DNA of 64,000 nucleotides from Streptococcus sp. 263_SSPC (GCF_001071995.1 NZ_JVNU01000027.1:89343-153342); one strand, 5' to 3'; positions 35,002-45,180 are shown, counted from the first letter of the stretch. Translations and numbers: made by a program. Notes: generated from the letters alone by a model not told the origin.

Positions 35002-36996
35002 TTATAAAGATTTAAATGCATTCACTACATTTTCTACAGTGAAGCCTAATGTTTCCATTACTTTATTTCCGTTACCTGATAAGCCGAAGCGGTCGATTGT
35101 CACAGTGGCGCCATCTAAACCAACATATTGTCCCCATCCGAAATTTGCGCCCATTTCAACAGCAACACGTTTACGAACATCGCTTGGTAATACTGATTCG
35201 CGGTATTCTTTTGGTTGTTCTTCGAATAAGTTCATGGATGGCATTGAAACAACAGATACATCAATTCCTTCTTCTGCAAGAACTTTTTGCGCTTCAATGG
35301 CAAGAGCTACTTCAGAACCTGTCGCAATCAAGATACCTTCAGGAGTATCGCATTTTTGTGGGCTAACCACATATGCCCCACGTTTTACCCCTTCGTAAGC
35401 TAATTCTTGTGAGTGCTCTAGAACTGGTAAGTTTTGACGTGAGAATACGAGTACTGATGGACGGTCTTTCGTTTCTACAGCCACTTTCCAAGCAGCAGAT
35501 ACTTCATTACCGTCAGCAGGACGAATCACGTTTAAGTTTGGAGTTGCACGGAACGCTGCCAATTGTTCGATTGGTTCATGCGTTGGTCCATCTTCCCCAA
35601 CTGCAATAGAGTCATGTGTATAAACATAGATTGCTGGTAAGTGAGAAATCGTTGCAACACGCATTGCTGCTTTTAAGTAATCTGCGAATACGAAGAATGT
35701 ACCTCCGTATACACGGTTACCTCCATGAAGAAGCATACCGTTCATCGCAGCTCCCATTGCAAATTCACGAACCCCAAACCAGATATTTCTTCCACCGTAA
35801 TTTTCGTGTGAGAAGTCTGTGTCTGCTTTATTCATTGTGTTGTTTGATGAAGAAAGGTCCGCAGATCCACCCCAGAAGAATGGAATGTGTTTTCCTAATT
35901 CTTGAATCGCAGCTTGACTTGTCACACGAGAAGCCATTGCTGGGCTACCAAATTCGTATGAAGGTAATACTTTTTCTAAGTCGACTTCGATGTTTTCTGC
36001 AAAGCTATCTTCGAATTCCTTTGCAAGTTCTGGATAAGCTTGTTTATAGCCGTCGAATAAAGTTTTCCATTCGTTGTAGTCATTTTCACCTGTTTGAACT
36101 AATAATTTATCGAAACGGTGTTGCACTTCTTCTGGCACTTCAAATGGGCCATACTCCCATCCGTAGTTTGCTTTTGTAGAAGCAATGCCTTCAGGTCCTA
36201 AAGGAGCCCCGTGAACTTTATTTGTTCCTTGGTTTGGAGCACCATAACCAATAATTGTTTTCACTTCGATAATCGTTGGTTTTTCTTTTTGGCATTGTGC
36301 TTCTTCGATAGCTTCAGCGATTTCGTCTAAATCATTTCCATCTTCAACACGGATATAATTCCAGCCTAAACCTTTGAAGCGTTTCTTCACGTCTTCAGTG
36401 AACACTTTATTTAAAGGACCATCTAAGCAGATGTCATTTGAATCGTATAACACGATTAATTTATTTAATTTCAATGTTCCAGCTAGAGACGCAGCTTCAT
36501 AAGAAATACCTTCCATTAAGTCCCCGTCACCACATAATACATAAGTATGGTGGTCAACTACTGGGTAGCCTTCACGGTTGAATTTTGCAGCAAGGTGCGC
36601 TTCAGCCATGGCCATCCCAACAGCATTTGCAAACCCTTGGCCAAGAGGACCCGTTGTTGCATCTACCCCATCCGTGTCGTGTACTTCTGGGTGTCCTGGT
36701 GTTTTACTTCCTAGTTGGCGGAAGTTTTTCACATCTTCAATCGATAAGTCATAGCCTGATAAATGTAATAAAGCATATAACATTGCAGATCCATGACCTG
36801 CTGATAATACAAAGCGATCGCGATCGACCCAAGTAGAACGTTTTGGGTTTACTTTCAAATATTTAGACCAAAGTACATAAGCCATTGGTGCCGCCCCCAT
36901 TGGTAGTCCAGGGTGGCCTGAATTCGCAGCTTGAATCGCATCCATACTTAGTGTACGAATTGTATTCACTGCTAGTTGATCGGTTTTATCAAACAT
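35002..36996 (-). CDS. tkt: Transketolase
   Basis: ThDP-dependent transfer of two-carbon ketol units between sugar phosphates in the non-oxidative pentose phosphate pathway. The 664 residues have the N-terminal [19 protein letters not shown], the ThDP motif [13 protein letters not shown], and [20 protein letters not shown] in the pyrimidine domain. The C-terminal domain is complete. Together with phosphoketolase it routes pentoses and hexoses. Monocistronic, with its own terminator. Confidence 0.97.
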   Translation of the reverse strand: MFDKTDQLAVNTIRTLSMDAIQAANSGHPGLPMGAAPMAYVLWSKYLKVNPKRSTWVDRDRFVLSAGHGSAMLYALLHLSGYDLSIEDVKNFRQLGSKTPGHPEVHDTDGVDATTGPLGQGFANAVGMAMAEAHLAAKFNREGYPVVDHHTYVLCGDGDLMEGISYEAASLAGTLKLNKLIVLYDSNDICLDGPLNKVFTEDVKKRFKGLGWNYIRVEDGNDLDEIAEAIEEAQCQKEKPTIIEVKTIIGYGAPNQGTNKVHGAPLGPEGIASTKANYGWEYGPFEVPEEVQHRFDKLLVQTGENDYNEWKTLFDGYKQAYPELAKEFEDSFAENIEVDLEKVLPSYEFGSPAMASRVTSQAAIQELGKHIPFFWGGSADLSSSNNTMNKADTDFSHENYGGRNIWFGVREFAMGAAMNGMLLHGGNRVYGGTFFVFADYLKAAMRVATISHLPAIYVYTHDSIAVGEDGPTHEPIEQLAAFRATPNLNVIRPADGNEVSAAWKVAVETKDRPSVLVFSRQNLPVLEHSQELAYEGVKRGAYVVSPQKCDTPEGILIATGSEVALAIEAQKVLAEEGIDVSVVSMPSMNLFEEQPKEYRESVLPSDVRKRVAVEMGANFGWGQYVGLDGATVTIDRFGLSGNGNKVMETLGFTVENVVNAFKSL

Positions 36997-37155
36997 ACAA
37001 TCACTCCTTAAATATATTGATTCCTTTCGGAACTTACTCTTCTATTTTACTAATCCAAGACTGCTTTTGCAACCGTTATTTTTATGATAAATAAAACATA
37101 GTAAACCCTTGCAAAATACATATTCCCTTCACGGGTTCCACATATTTTTTTGTAA

Positions 37156-37182
37156 CAAAAAAGGCTGAAAATTTCAGCCTTC
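37156..37182 (-). terminator. Terminator after the DUF896 gene
   Basis: AAGGCTGAAATTTTCAGCCTT followed by TTTTG on the minus strand, 7 bp past the stop. Confidence 0.82.
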
Positions 37183-37188
37183 TCTCAT

Positions 37189-37446
37189 CTATTCTGCGTC
37201 TCGGTTATGCAATCCTTTTTCTTTTTGAATCGCTTTTAGTTTATCTGGAGTCACGTCATTTCCTTCTTCATCGACGATTTTTAATCCTTCGATGTGGTTA
37301 CGCATGCCTCCACGAAAAGCTTCCAAATACTCTTGACGTAAGAGTTGCTGTTCTTTTTCTTCCGTTGGAGTTAATTTTCCTTCTTTTTTCTTTTTCGCTA
37401 ATTCATTAATACGGTTTAATTTTTCTTCTGATAACATTTTTGTCAT
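37189..37446 (-). CDS. DUF896 family protein (UPF0291, YnzC-like)
   Basis: An 85-residue helical, highly charged protein of the DUF896/YnzC family found across Firmicutes. The N-terminal half ([18 protein letters not shown], then [14 protein letters not shown]) is the conserved two-helix hairpin, and [19 protein letters not shown] follows. Members are often next to lexA or in the SOS regulon. Here the gene is divergent from lexA, with the LexA box 70 bp upstream of its start, so it is probably SOS-induced. Molecular function unknown. Confidence 0.85.
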   Translation of the reverse strand: MTKMLSEEKLNRINELAKKKKEGKLTPTEEKEQQLLRQEYLEAFRGGMRNHIEGLKIVDEEGNDVTPDKLKAIQKEKGLHNRDAE

Positions 37447-37515
37447 TCCTTTCCTTGGCTTCGTCTCCTAGTGTAGCACGAGACGACATTTTTTCCTAAA
37501 AATCTGAATTACATA

Positions 37516-37529
37516 CGAACATTTGTTTG
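37516..37529. promoter_or_regulatory. LexA box (SOS operator) between lexA and the DUF896 gene
   Basis: CGAACATTTGTTTG matches the Gram-positive LexA consensus CGAACRNRYGTTYG closely. It overlaps the -35 region of a plausible lexA promoter (TTGATT, then TTACAC 17 bp later) and could control both divergent genes. Confidence 0.85.
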
Positions 37530-37580
37530 ATTTCTGTTTACAAAGTGTGTTACACTAGTCTCAAAGAAGGAGATGTTCCG

Positions 37581-38204
37581 ATGACAAATTTAAAAGATTC
37601 TAGACAATTAGATGTATTACAGTTTATTTATAAAGAAGTTCAAGAGCACGGTTATCCGCCAACAGTGCGTGAAATTTGTAACGCCGTTCAGCTTTCTTCG
37701 ACTTCAACCGTTCATGGTCACTTATCAAGACTTGAGAAAAACGGCTTAATTCAACGTGACCCAAGTAAACCACGTGCGATCGAATTAACAATGGCTGGAC
37801 TCAAAGCAATCGGCGCTAAATCAACAGCAATTCCAATGCTTGGTGTGGTTACAGCCGGTGAACCCATTCTCGCTGTAGAAGAAGCAAGTGACTTCTTCCC
37901 TATTCCACCAGATTTACAAAATGATGCGGATGATTTATTCATGCTTCGTATTAAAGGGGACAGTATGATTAATGCTGGGATCTTCGATGGCGATTCTGTC
38001 ATTGTCCGTAAACAATCAACTGCCTCAAATGGTGAAATCGTCATTGCGATGACTGAAGAAGACACTGCAACTTGTAAGAGATTCTATCTTGAAAGCGACC
38101 ATGTGCGCCTAGAGCCAGAAAACGACACAATGGACCCTATCATCTTACCGAACTGTACGATTTTAGGAAAAGTAGTTAGTTTATACCGCAGTCGTATTTT
38201 CTAA
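37581..38204 (+). CDS. lexA: LexA repressor
   Basis: SOS repressor, self-cleaved when RecA is activated. The start at 37581 ([10 protein letters not shown]) has AAGGAG 9 nt upstream; an in-frame ATG at 37527 would run through the promoter. The 207 residues have the winged helix in residues 1-65 ([20 protein letters not shown]), the Ala92-Gly93 cleavage site in VVTAGEP, Ser128 in KGDSMI, and Lys166 in ATCKRF as the catalytic dyad. Its own LexA box lies upstream. A terminator follows. Confidence 0.97.
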   Translation: MTNLKDSRQLDVLQFIYKEVQEHGYPPTVREICNAVQLSSTSTVHGHLSRLEKNGLIQRDPSKPRAIELTMAGLKAIGAKSTAIPMLGVVTAGEPILAVEEASDFFPIPPDLQNDADDLFMLRIKGDSMINAGIFDGDSVIVRKQSTASNGEIVIAMTEEDTATCKRFYLESDHVRLEPENDTMDPIILPNCTILGKVVSLYRSRIF

Positions 38205-38214
38205 ACCAAATGAA

Positions 38215-38251
38215 AATCTCCGCTCAAATCCGAGCGGAGATTCTTTTTTTT
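38215..38251 (+). terminator. Terminator between lexA and the PTS EIIA gene
   Basis: AATCTCCGCTC pairs with GAGCGGAGATT around a short loop, followed by a T8 tract on the plus strand. The reverse strand has fewer T residues, but the hairpin could also serve the converging EIIA gene. Confidence 0.85.
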
Positions 38252-38253
38252 GA

Positions 38254-38748
38254 TTAAGCTTTTAATGTTACTTTCCCTACTTCTGCTTTACCTTCTACTA
38301 AGCCTTCTGTAGCTACCGCAATAGATTCCACTTTATCCATATTCGTAAAGAGCACCATCATTGCAGTATCTTTACCAGCTTCTTTTAGTGCTTCTAAGTC
38401 CACAGTCGATAATACTGTATTTTCATCCACCTTTTGGCCAACCGTTACTGTCGTTTCAAAAGGCCCGCCTTTTAATTCAACCGTATCGATTCCCATATGA
38501 ACAAGCACTTCTAATCCGCCAGCAGTTTGAATGCCTACAGCGTGAAGTGTTGGGAATACATTTACGACTTCCCCTTTTACTGGAGAAGTAATCACACCAC
38601 TTGCTGGAATAACCGCAAATCCGTCACCCATCATTTTGCCTGCAAAGACTGGATCATTCACTTGTGTAATGGGAACAATTTCTCCTCCTGCTAGTGCAAA
38701 TACTGGCACTTCTTTTTCTACTTGATTCTTTTTAAAAAATCCAAACAT
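38254..38748 (-). CDS. PTS system, glucose-type EIIA component
   Basis: A 164-residue phosphocarrier of the Crr/EIIA-Glc family. The phosphorylated His is His84 in VLVHMGIDTV, with the assisting His69 in PTLHAVGIQT. It would pass phosphate from HPr to the EIIB domain of the adjacent EIICB, which lacks its own EIIA. The gene is 12 bp after the RpiR regulator and last in the nanE-EIICB-rpiR-EIIA cluster. Confidence 0.93.
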   Translation of the reverse strand: MFGFFKKNQVEKEVPVFALAGGEIVPITQVNDPVFAGKMMGDGFAVIPASGVITSPVKGEVVNVFPTLHAVGIQTAGGLEVLVHMGIDTVELKGGPFETTVTVGQKVDENTVLSTVDLEALKEAGKDTAMMVLFTNMDKVESIAVATEGLVEGKAEVGKVTLKA

Positions 38749-38760
38749 TTTATCGTCTCC

Positions 38761-39576
38761 TTATTCTGGTTGAATGGCATGTAATGTATTTGAGAAAATC
38801 GAGCGTTTGCGTTCCTTATCGATTTCCTTGTAGTAACTATATAAAATATCGACAATGACAAGTACTGGAAATTGCGGTGTAATTGCCGTTCCTTGTTCTA
38901 AGGCGTTCTTCATCGCAATCAGCACTAATTCGTCACAATCATGTTGCAGCTCTTCGCTCTTCTTAGATGTAATTAGAACGGTTTTGGCTCCTTGTTGTTT
39001 GGCAATATTCACGGCATTCACAACACTCTCATTGGCTGACACCGTAATTCCAATCACAAGGCAATCTTCATCGACTAATACGCGGTTCATGAGCATCGTA
39101 TGTAAATCCGTAATCGCCTCGCAAATCATCCCGAGGCGCATAAACCTGAATTTCATCTCCAGCGCTGCTAGGCCTGAACTACCTTGCCCGTATATATACA
39201 CGCGCTTGGCCTTACTGAGCATGTCGCACACATGAATCAGCTGTGCTTCATTGATGAGCGAGAAAGATTTCGTTAAGAGGTCTGCATAATCGTCTAACAC
39301 AATCTTCGTTAAATCATTATGCAAGTTTGTCTCTTCTTGCTTCCCTTTTTGATAGTCATAAATAAACTGCCTATATCCTTTATACCCACACTTTTGAGCA
39401 AATCGTGTTAAAGATGGAATCGATACAAATAAACGTTTTGACACTTCTTGAGCAGATAACGATTCATTTTCCGGAATCACTCCTAGAAAATATTTGGCAA
39501 TCGTTTTTTCAATCGGTGTCAAAGTATCATAAATCGATTCAATCATCGGTGCTACTTTTTTCTCAAATGACAACAT
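38761..39576 (-). CDS. RpiR-family transcriptional regulator (HTH + SIS)
   Basis: A 271-residue regulator. The N-terminal HTH_6 domain contains LSAQEVSKRLFVSIPSLTRFAQKCGYKG (residues 39-66, in outline). The C-terminal SIS domain has VYIYGQGSSGLAALEMKFRF and GITVSANESVVNAVNIA, which bind a phosphosugar. RpiR proteins next to nanE commonly respond to ManNAc-6-P or GlcNAc-6-P. Likely target sites are the TGAAAGTA repeats upstream of nanE. The gene is separated from EIICB by a terminator, so it may have its own promoter. Confidence 0.88.
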   Translation of the reverse strand: MLSFEKKVAPMIESIYDTLTPIEKTIAKYFLGVIPENESLSAQEVSKRLFVSIPSLTRFAQKCGYKGYRQFIYDYQKGKQEETNLHNDLTKIVLDDYADLLTKSFSLINEAQLIHVCDMLSKAKRVYIYGQGSSGLAALEMKFRFMRLGMICEAITDLHTMLMNRVLVDEDCLVIGITVSANESVVNAVNIAKQQGAKTVLITSKKSEELQHDCDELVLIAMKNALEQGTAITPQFPVLVIVDILYSYYKEIDKERKRSIFSNTLHAIQPE

Positions 39577-39640
39577 AACCTTTTCCCCTTTGCATTGCTA
39601 GCTTCATTATAGCACAGGTTTAGGAAAAGATTTTGCCTTT

Positions 39641-39686
39641 TTTCAAAAAATAAAAGATGGACTGATTTTAGGGACCAGTCCATCTC
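39641..39686 (-). terminator. Terminator after EIICB
   Basis: GATGGACTGGTCCC...CAGTCCATC forms a strong stem followed by a T-rich tract (TTTTATTTTTTG) on the minus strand. It separates nanE-EIICB from rpiR-EIIA. Confidence 0.8.
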
Positions 39687-39704
39687 AAAAGGTGTTTTTA
39701 CTGA

Positions 39705-41210
39705 CTAGTCGTCTACACCTAAAATTTCGTTAATATTGTTCTTGTAAAGAATTGCTTTCGCACCGTAAATGGCTTGAATACCACCTTTAACATCTAAAAC
39801 ATCTACTGCTCCGATATCTTTCAACGTTGCTTTATTTACTTTTTCAACGTCTTTAACAGATACACGTAAACGAGTGATACAAGCATCTACGTCTTCGATA
39901 TTTTCTGCTCCACCTAGAGCTTCGATAATACGAACGCTATCTTGTTTCAAGCTGTCGCGTGTTTCAACAACTGGTTTGTCATCTGATTCTAAAGAATCTT
40001 CTAAACGACCTGGAGTTGCTACGTTAAATTGAGTGATGAACCATCTGAATACTACATAGTATAGACCACTCCAGATTAAACCAAATGGAATTTGTAATAA
40101 CCAGTTTGTCTTATCGTTACCTTGTAATACCCCGAATAATGTGAAGTCGATAACCCCACCAGAGAATGTATTACCAATAGAGATATTAAGAATATCTGCG
40201 ATGAAGAAACTTACCCCATCAAGGAATGCGTGAACAACATATAAAACTGGACTTACGAATAAGAACATGAATTCGATTGGTTCTGTAATACCAGTGATGA
40301 ATGAAGTTAATGCAACCCCTAAGAATAAACCAGCGTATTTTTTACGACGATCTTTTGGTACACAGTGATACATTGCTAAGCAGGCTGCTGGAAGACCGAA
40401 CATCATTGTTGAGAAACGACCAGCGAAGAAACGAGTTCCTTCAGTAAATAAACCTACGTGATTTGGATCTGCTAATTGAGCAAAGAAGATTTTTTGAGCC
40501 CCAGCAATTGTTTGACCAGCTACGACTTCCACTCCACCTAATTCTGTATACCAGAACATTGGATAAATCATATGGTGTAATCCGACTGCACCACATAGAC
40601 GCATTAAGAATCCATATAAGAATGTACCAATAGGACCTGCTTGTGAGATATATCCACCAGTTGAAACTAATAATTGTTGGAATGGTGGCCATACTAAGAA
40701 GAAGATAGCCCCAACAAAGATAGAAGCAAATGATGTTACGATTGGAACAAAACGGCTACCACCGAAGAATCCAAGTACTTGTGGTAATTGAATATTGTTG
40801 TAGCGGTTATGTAACCAAACAGCGATTGCCCCTACTACGATAGCTCCGATAACCCCAGTATCAATAGAAGCATCTTTACCCATGTATAATCCTACAAGAG
40901 CTTTGATTGTAGCAGTCATTACTAAGTAACCAGTAACCCCAGCAAGTGCTGCAGTTCCTTTGTCACGTTTCGCTAAACCGATACAGAGACCAATACAGAG
41001 AAGAAGTGATAGATTTGCAAAGATAACTTCCCCAGCTTGGCTCATAACTTTAAAGATTGCTTGTAATACTTCGTTATTTAATACAGGATATGTTGCGACA
41101 GTTACCGGGTTAGATAAAGCTCCCCCGATTCCTAATAACAAACCTGCTGCCGGTAAAATGGCAATCGGCAACATAAAGGCCTTCCCTATTTTTTGTAAGA
41201 CTTTAAACAT
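39705..41210 (-). CDS. PTS system EIICB component, glucose/N-acetylhexosamine type (predicted ManNAc)
   Basis: A 501-residue sugar permease. Residues 1 to about 390 form the EIIC domain with about ten helices (FMLPIAILPAAGLLLGIG at the start, GITEPIEFMFLFVSPVLY near residue 300, the conserved sugar-site GITEP). The C-terminal EIIB domain has phospho-Cys444 in DACITRLRV. EIIA is supplied by the separate gene at 38254. NanE directly upstream makes ManNAc (giving ManNAc-6-P) the most likely substrate; GlcNAc or glucose cannot be ruled out. Confidence 0.88.
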   Translation of the reverse strand: MFKVLQKIGKAFMLPIAILPAAGLLLGIGGALSNPVTVATYPVLNNEVLQAIFKVMSQAGEVIFANLSLLLCIGLCIGLAKRDKGTAALAGVTGYLVMTATIKALVGLYMGKDASIDTGVIGAIVVGAIAVWLHNRYNNIQLPQVLGFFGGSRFVPIVTSFASIFVGAIFFLVWPPFQQLLVSTGGYISQAGPIGTFLYGFLMRLCGAVGLHHMIYPMFWYTELGGVEVVAGQTIAGAQKIFFAQLADPNHVGLFTEGTRFFAGRFSTMMFGLPAACLAMYHCVPKDRRKKYAGLFLGVALTSFITGITEPIEFMFLFVSPVLYVVHAFLDGVSFFIADILNISIGNTFSGGVIDFTLFGVLQGNDKTNWLLQIPFGLIWSGLYYVVFRWFITQFNVATPGRLEDSLESDDKPVVETRDSLKQDSVRIIEALGGAENIEDVDACITRLRVSVKDVEKVNKATLKDIGAVDVLDVKGGIQAIYGAKAILYKNNINEILGVDD

Positions 41211-41244
41211 ATGGTTTTCCCCCTTAACTATAAATCAGTAATGT

Positions 41245-41931
41245 TTAATCTTTTTCTACTTGTTGAATCGCATCAACAAATTTTTTTGTGATGAGTTGTG
41301 GACGAGTAATCGCTGAACCGACAACGACACTATAGGCGCCTAACTCGAGCACACGTTTCACCTTTTCAGGTGTATCGATATTGCCTTCTGCAATAAGTGG
41401 ATGTTTAATTCGCTCTAAAACTGTTCTCAAGATTTCAAAGTCATTTTCTTCAATTTTGTCGCCTTTACTTTGTTTTGTATATCCTACTAAAGTACTTCCG
41501 ATAAAATCAAAACCGAGTTCATCAGCATGAATCATTTCCTCTACTGTAGAACAGTCTGCCATCAATAATTGATCTGGATATTTTGCTCTAATTTCATGAT
41601 AGAAATCATCAAGCGTTTGTCCATTTGGTCGAGTAGATGTAGTGGCATCCAGAGCAATAATCTCTGGTTTCACTGTCATCAATTCGTCAATTTCTTTTAT
41701 CGTAGCGGTAATAAAGACGTCGGCATCATCATAATCACGTTTAATAATTCCAATAACTGGTAAATCGACAGCCTCTTTAATCGCTTTGATGTCAATCACT
41801 GAATTGGCACGAATTCCTTTCGCTCCTCCTTCCTGTGCAGCAACTGCCATACGAGCCATAATATAATCACTATGTAATGGTTCATGCGGCAATGCTTGGC
41901 ATGATACAATTAATTGACCTTGTAATCTCAT
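41245..41931 (-). CDS. nanE: N-acetylmannosamine-6-phosphate 2-epimerase
   Basis: Converts ManNAc-6-P to GlcNAc-6-P. The 228-residue NanE TIM barrel starts QLIVSCQALPHEPLHS and includes AAQEGGAKGIRANS, GIIKRDYDD with the catalytic Lys, and IAEGNIDTPEKV near the phosphate site. It lies 34 bp before EIICB. No sialate lyase (nanA) or ManNAc kinase (nanK) is in this window, which suggests that the sugar arrives already phosphorylated through the PTS. Confidence 0.95.
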   Translation of the reverse strand: MRLQGQLIVSCQALPHEPLHSDYIMARMAVAAQEGGAKGIRANSVIDIKAIKEAVDLPVIGIIKRDYDDADVFITATIKEIDELMTVKPEIIALDATTSTRPNGQTLDDFYHEIRAKYPDQLLMADCSTVEEMIHADELGFDFIGSTLVGYTKQSKGDKIEENDFEILRTVLERIKHPLIAEGNIDTPEKVKRVLELGAYSVVVGSAITRPQLITKKFVDAIQQVEKD

Positions 41932-41972
41932 AAACAGCCTCCTTCTATTTTTAGTAAAACCCTTACATTTTT

Positions 41973-42001
41973 AGTATACTCACCTTAGAAAACATTTTCA
42001 A
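41973..42001 (-). promoter_or_regulatory. nanE-EIICB promoter with cre-like site
   Basis: TTGAAA (41996-42001), a 17-bp spacer and TATACT (41973-41978) on the minus strand. TGAAAATGTTTTCT across the -35 is a partial cre match (core TG instead of CG). Two TGAAAGTAnTTnCTA repeats lie upstream, around 42025 and 42075, as candidate RpiR sites. Confidence 0.7.
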
Positions 42002-42083
42002 TATCACACTTATTTTTAGTAACTACTTTCAGAATCGGGTACAAATCACTGAACTATCACACTTTTATAGAAATTACTTTCAT

Positions 42084-42120
42084 CAAAAAAGCCAATCTTG
42101 TATGAACAAGATTGGCTTTT
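42084..42120 (-). terminator. Terminator of liaFSR
   Basis: AAAAGCCAATCTTG pairs with CAAGATTGGCTTTT around a 6-nt loop and runs into T on the minus strand, 3 bp past the liaR stop. Confidence 0.87.
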
Positions 42121-42122
42121 CG

Positions 42123-42758
42123 TTACATTTTAATGAGTTGATGCTTGAACGCATAAATCGTTGCTTGCGTTCGGTCCTCTACTCCTAATTTTGAAAGAAT
42201 ATTCGATACGTGCGTCTTCACGGTCTTCAATGTGATAAACAACTCGTCTGCAATTTCTTGGTTGGATTTTCCTTGTGCGATTAAGAGTAACACTTCTAAT
42301 TCACGCTGCGTTAAATCTTCGTGTAAGAAATGCTGTTGCTTCATTTGAATACGATTCACGAGTTTATCTGTCACTTGTGGCTCAAACACGCCATCACCAT
42401 TATACGTATCTCGGATAGCTTTTGCGATTTGAGAAGCAGAAGCTGTTTTTAAGATATAGCTCTTTGCTCCGGCGTTGATGGCTGGAAACACCTTCTCATC
42501 ATCAATAAAGCTCGTTAGGATGATAATTTTCGCTTCTGGCCACTTTTCAAGAATTTCCTTTGTCGCCTCAATGCCATCCATCTCAGGCATCACAAGGTCC
42601 ATCAAGATAATATCTGGTTTTAAGGATAGTGCTTTTTCAACACCTTCTCGGCCATTTTTGGCTTCATCCATCACTTCGATGTCATCTTGCATCGATAGAT
42701 ACGAAGAAACGCCTAGTCGTACCATTTCGTGATCGTCTACTAGTAATACATTAATCAT
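42123..42758 (-). CDS. liaR: LiaR-type response regulator (NarL family)
   Basis: A 211-residue response regulator with phospho-Asp54 in [12 protein letters not shown] and a C-terminal LuxR-type helix-turn-helix ([22 protein letters not shown], in outline; [13 protein letters not shown]). Its ATG overlaps the kinase stop by four bases. LiaR drives cell-envelope stress genes in response to lipid II-targeting antibiotics and antimicrobial peptides. Confidence 0.93.
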   Translation of the reverse strand: MINVLLVDDHEMVRLGVSSYLSMQDDIEVMDEAKNGREGVEKALSLKPDIILMDLVMPEMDGIEATKEILEKWPEAKIIILTSFIDDEKVFPAINAGAKSYILKTASASQIAKAIRDTYNGDGVFEPQVTDKLVNRIQMKQQHFLHEDLTQRELEVLLLIAQGKSNQEIADELFITLKTVKTHVSNILSKLGVEDRTQATIYAFKHQLIKM

Positions 42759-43819
42759 TGTTCATCCTCCATGTGACGACTGAGCGGAATCTTGATTTCA
42801 ATTGTCGTTCCTTGATTTGGGAAGCTGACAATTCTCACCTGTCCACCGAGCCCTTGCACTCTTTCTTTCATATTATTAATTCCATAGCTTCCTGGAAGAA
42901 TTTCCTCGCTATTAAATCCAACGCCATTATCCTCTATCTTAAAGAGAACCGTGGAGTCTAGTTGTCGTAAATACACTTCTAAAGTTGTTGCGTGTGAATG
43001 ACGCAATGTATTCGATAGAAGTTCTTGGGCAATTCTGAAGAGATGGTCTTCGACGCCTTCAGGAAGTTTCACGTCTTCGATATCCCAATGAATCTTCATT
43101 TGTACTTTCGTTTGTAATTCGACGAGTAATCCTTCGATACCAGATTTCAACGATTTACTTTCTAGTGAAATTGGGCGTAAGTGAAGAAGCAATGCGCGCA
43201 TCTCTGATTGTGCTTGAGAGAGAACATGTTCAATCATCTTCAATTGTTTTTGTTCCTTCTCATCAAACTTGTCGGCACGTTCGTTTAATGCAGAAATCAT
43301 CATCATCGCCGCAAAGAGCTGCTGACTCACAGAATCATGTAATTCGCGAGCGATACGACGTCGTTCTTCTTGAATGACTTGTTCTTTTGTTTCAGTCCCT
43401 AAGAATTGCGGTTTGCTTCCTAATTGCTGTACTTCTAATGATAATTTTTCTAATCGTTCTGAAAGTGCAGCCGTTTGTTCGTAGAAATCATTTAAATCTA
43501 CAACCGTTGCTTCCATAATCCAATTTGGGCTATCTTCTTCTTTTACAAGTCTATGCTTGGCCTTTTGAATCATGAGTAACTGCTCCCCGATTTTACGCTC
43601 AGCTTGACGATTTAAAATCAACATCGCGGCAGCTGTTACAAAACCAAAGAATAAAATCAATAATAGAAACAGTGTAATCGTCCCAAGAATTTCTTGAATA
43701 CTTAATGTCTCTACTATTTCATAGCGAATCCATCTACGGAATAGGAATAGGAAAACGGTACTAATAAAGCTATACACTGCTGAATAAAGCATCCAGCTTT
43801 TAACGAGGCGTTGCTTCAT
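42755..43819 (-). CDS. liaS: LiaS-type sensor histidine kinase
   Basis: A 354-residue intramembrane-sensing kinase. Two helices in the first 70 residues flank a very short loop; a linker follows, then the HisKA_3 motif [18 protein letters not shown] with the phospho-His. The HATPase has [11 protein letters not shown] and IEDNGVGF. The short extracellular loop fits sensing through its partner LiaF rather than direct ligand binding. It overlaps both neighbours by 4 bp. Confidence 0.93.
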   Translation of the reverse strand: MKQRLVKSWMLYSAVYSFISTVFLFLFRRWIRYEIVETLSIQEILGTITLFLLLILFFGFVTAAAMLILNRQAERKIGEQLLMIQKAKHRLVKEEDSPNWIMEATVVDLNDFYEQTAALSERLEKLSLEVQQLGSKPQFLGTETKEQVIQEERRRIARELHDSVSQQLFAAMMMISALNERADKFDEKEQKQLKMIEHVLSQAQSEMRALLLHLRPISLESKSLKSGIEGLLVELQTKVQMKIHWDIEDVKLPEGVEDHLFRIAQELLSNTLRHSHATTLEVYLRQLDSTVLFKIEDNGVGFNSEEILPGSYGINNMKERVQGLGGQVRIVSFPNQGTTIEIKIPLSRHMEDEQ

Positions 43820-44550
43820 GCTTCAATCACCTCAATTTTCCCAGCGACAATCGTTGTATAAATCTTAATCTTCTTCGTACTGCGATTGTATCCTGAACTA
43901 TATAACTGAATAGATTCATTACTTAATGCGTATGTTTGTCCCTCAAATTCTACTTGACCTCCAAATGCATGATGGTGAATCATCACTCCTACCCCGTACG
44001 GTACTAGAATTCGAACACGGCCAAATCCTTTTCGAATGACGATCACATTTTCCTTCGCAGGAAGAATCGTGTTTCCTAAGTCGATAATGGTATCCCCAAC
44101 AAGCTGTCCTGCATTGATATCATTCCACTCATATGGTTCGTTCCCCACTTCTTGATTTCCAAACCAATCATAACGATGGATTTCTCCAGGCGACGGTGTA
44201 TCCTCGTGAGAGTCAACGAAAATATATTCTTGTCGGCCCTTTTTCGAAAACATTCCTGATAAAGAAGCAATAGAGAAATTATCTTTAGTAAAGAATAACA
44301 GGAGCAATGCCCCAATCATTCCAAGCCAAATACCAGCTGTAGATAGAAGCGGTAAAATGATAAAGAGTGCCCCAAAGCACATTCCACTATTTCTTAAAAA
44401 TTTAACACGTCGAAAAACAATAAAACTGAACATTGTAATAGCGACCCCAATTGAAAAGAAGATGAAGAGGCCCAATTTTGAAGTCATTTCAATAGCGGAG
44501 ACAATCACTCCCATTAATAGTACAATTAGTATTCGTTTCAGTTTATTCAT
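43816..44550 (-). CDS. liaF: LiaF-like cell envelope stress regulator
   Basis: A 244-residue protein with about four N-terminal membrane helices (residues 1-95) and a C-terminal domain of the DUF2154/LiaF type (IDLGNTILPAKENVIVIRKGFGRVRILVPYGVGV in outline). LiaF restrains LiaS until the envelope is damaged. I start at 44550 (MNKLKRIL) because GGAGGTGAG lies just upstream. A TGGTATACT extended -10 box about 25 bp further up is a likely promoter. Gene order liaF-liaS-liaR is that of Enterococcus and Streptococcus, where mutations here change daptomycin susceptibility. Confidence 0.92.
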   Translation of the reverse strand: MNKLKRILIVLLMGVIVSAIEMTSKLGLFIFFSIGVAITMFSFIVFRRVKFLRNSGMCFGALFIILPLLSTAGIWLGMIGALLLLFFTKDNFSIASLSGMFSKKGRQEYIFVDSHEDTPSPGEIHRYDWFGNQEVGNEPYEWNDINAGQLVGDTIIDLGNTILPAKENVIVIRKGFGRVRILVPYGVGVMIHHHAFGGQVEFEGQTYALSNESIQLYSSGYNRSTKKIKIYTTIVAGKIEVIEA

Positions 44551-44574
44551 CTTCTCACCTCCGTTACAGGTATT

Positions 44575-44583
44575 AGTATACCA
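44575..44583 (-). promoter_or_regulatory. Extended -10 promoter of liaFSR
   Basis: TGGTATACT on the minus strand, about 25 bp before liaF. No strong -35 is seen, which fits an activator-dependent (LiaR) promoter. Confidence 0.5.
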
Positions 44584-44646
44584 TCTTCTCACGTTCAATC
44601 CTATCATGAATCAAAAATGAATCCATCAGACTTAAGGATGAAATCC

Positions 44647-44680
44647 AACAAAAAAGAGCTAGGACATTTCCTAGCTCTTC
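44647..44680 (-). terminator. Terminator of greA
   Basis: AAGAGCTAGGAAATGTCCTAGCTCTTTTTTG on the minus strand: a perfect 11-bp stem plus T tract. Confidence 0.88.
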
Positions 44681-44700
44681 TCTTCATTCAAATGAATCAA

Positions 44701-45180
44701 TTACGCAGATTGAATATCAATAATTCTGATCTTCATTTCACCGCCTGGTGTTGGAATCACCACTTCTTCATTTAATTTTTTACCAATAATTCCTTTGGCA
44801 ATTGGAGAGTCATTTGAAATCTTACCTTCAACTGGGTTTGCTTCTGCACTACCCACGATTGTGTAAGTTTCTTCGTCTCCATCTGGTAATTCGATAAACG
44901 TAATTTTTCTTCCTAGTGAAACAACATCTTTTTCTACATTGTTATCATCGATGATTTCCGCAAAACGAATCATTTTTTCTAACGTTGAAATACGTCCTTC
45001 TACGAATGCTTGCTCATCTTTAGCTGATTCATATTCAGAGTTTTCAGATAAGTCACCGTAGCTACGAGCAATTTTGATACGCTCTACGATTTCTTTACGT
45101 TTAACGACTTTTAATTCTTCTAATTCAGCTTCAAGTTTTGCTTTCCCTTCAAGCGTCATTGGAAATACTTTTTCAGTCAT
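44701..45180 (-). CDS. greA: Transcription elongation factor GreA
   Basis: Rescues backtracked RNA polymerase by stimulating transcript cleavage. The 159 residues have the N-terminal coiled-coil with the acidic tip ([20 protein letters not shown]), whose Asp/Glu reach the polymerase active site, and the C-terminal FKBP-like domain ([20 protein letters not shown]). Full length. It follows udk by about 160 bp containing a terminator, so it probably has its own promoter. Confidence 0.97.
   Translation of the reverse strand: MTEKVFPMTLEGKAKLEAELEELKVVKRKEIVERIKIARSYGDLSENSEYESAKDEQAFVEGRISTLEKMIRFAEIIDDNNVEKDVVSLGRKITFIELPDGDEETYTIVGSAEANPVEGKISNDSPIAKGIIGKKLNEEVVIPTPGGEMKIRIIDIQSA

Noticed and set aside
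35616..36179. 187-codon open frame on the plus strand
   Set aside because: Antisense to the conserved transketolase gene; Leu/His/Arg-rich shadow translation.
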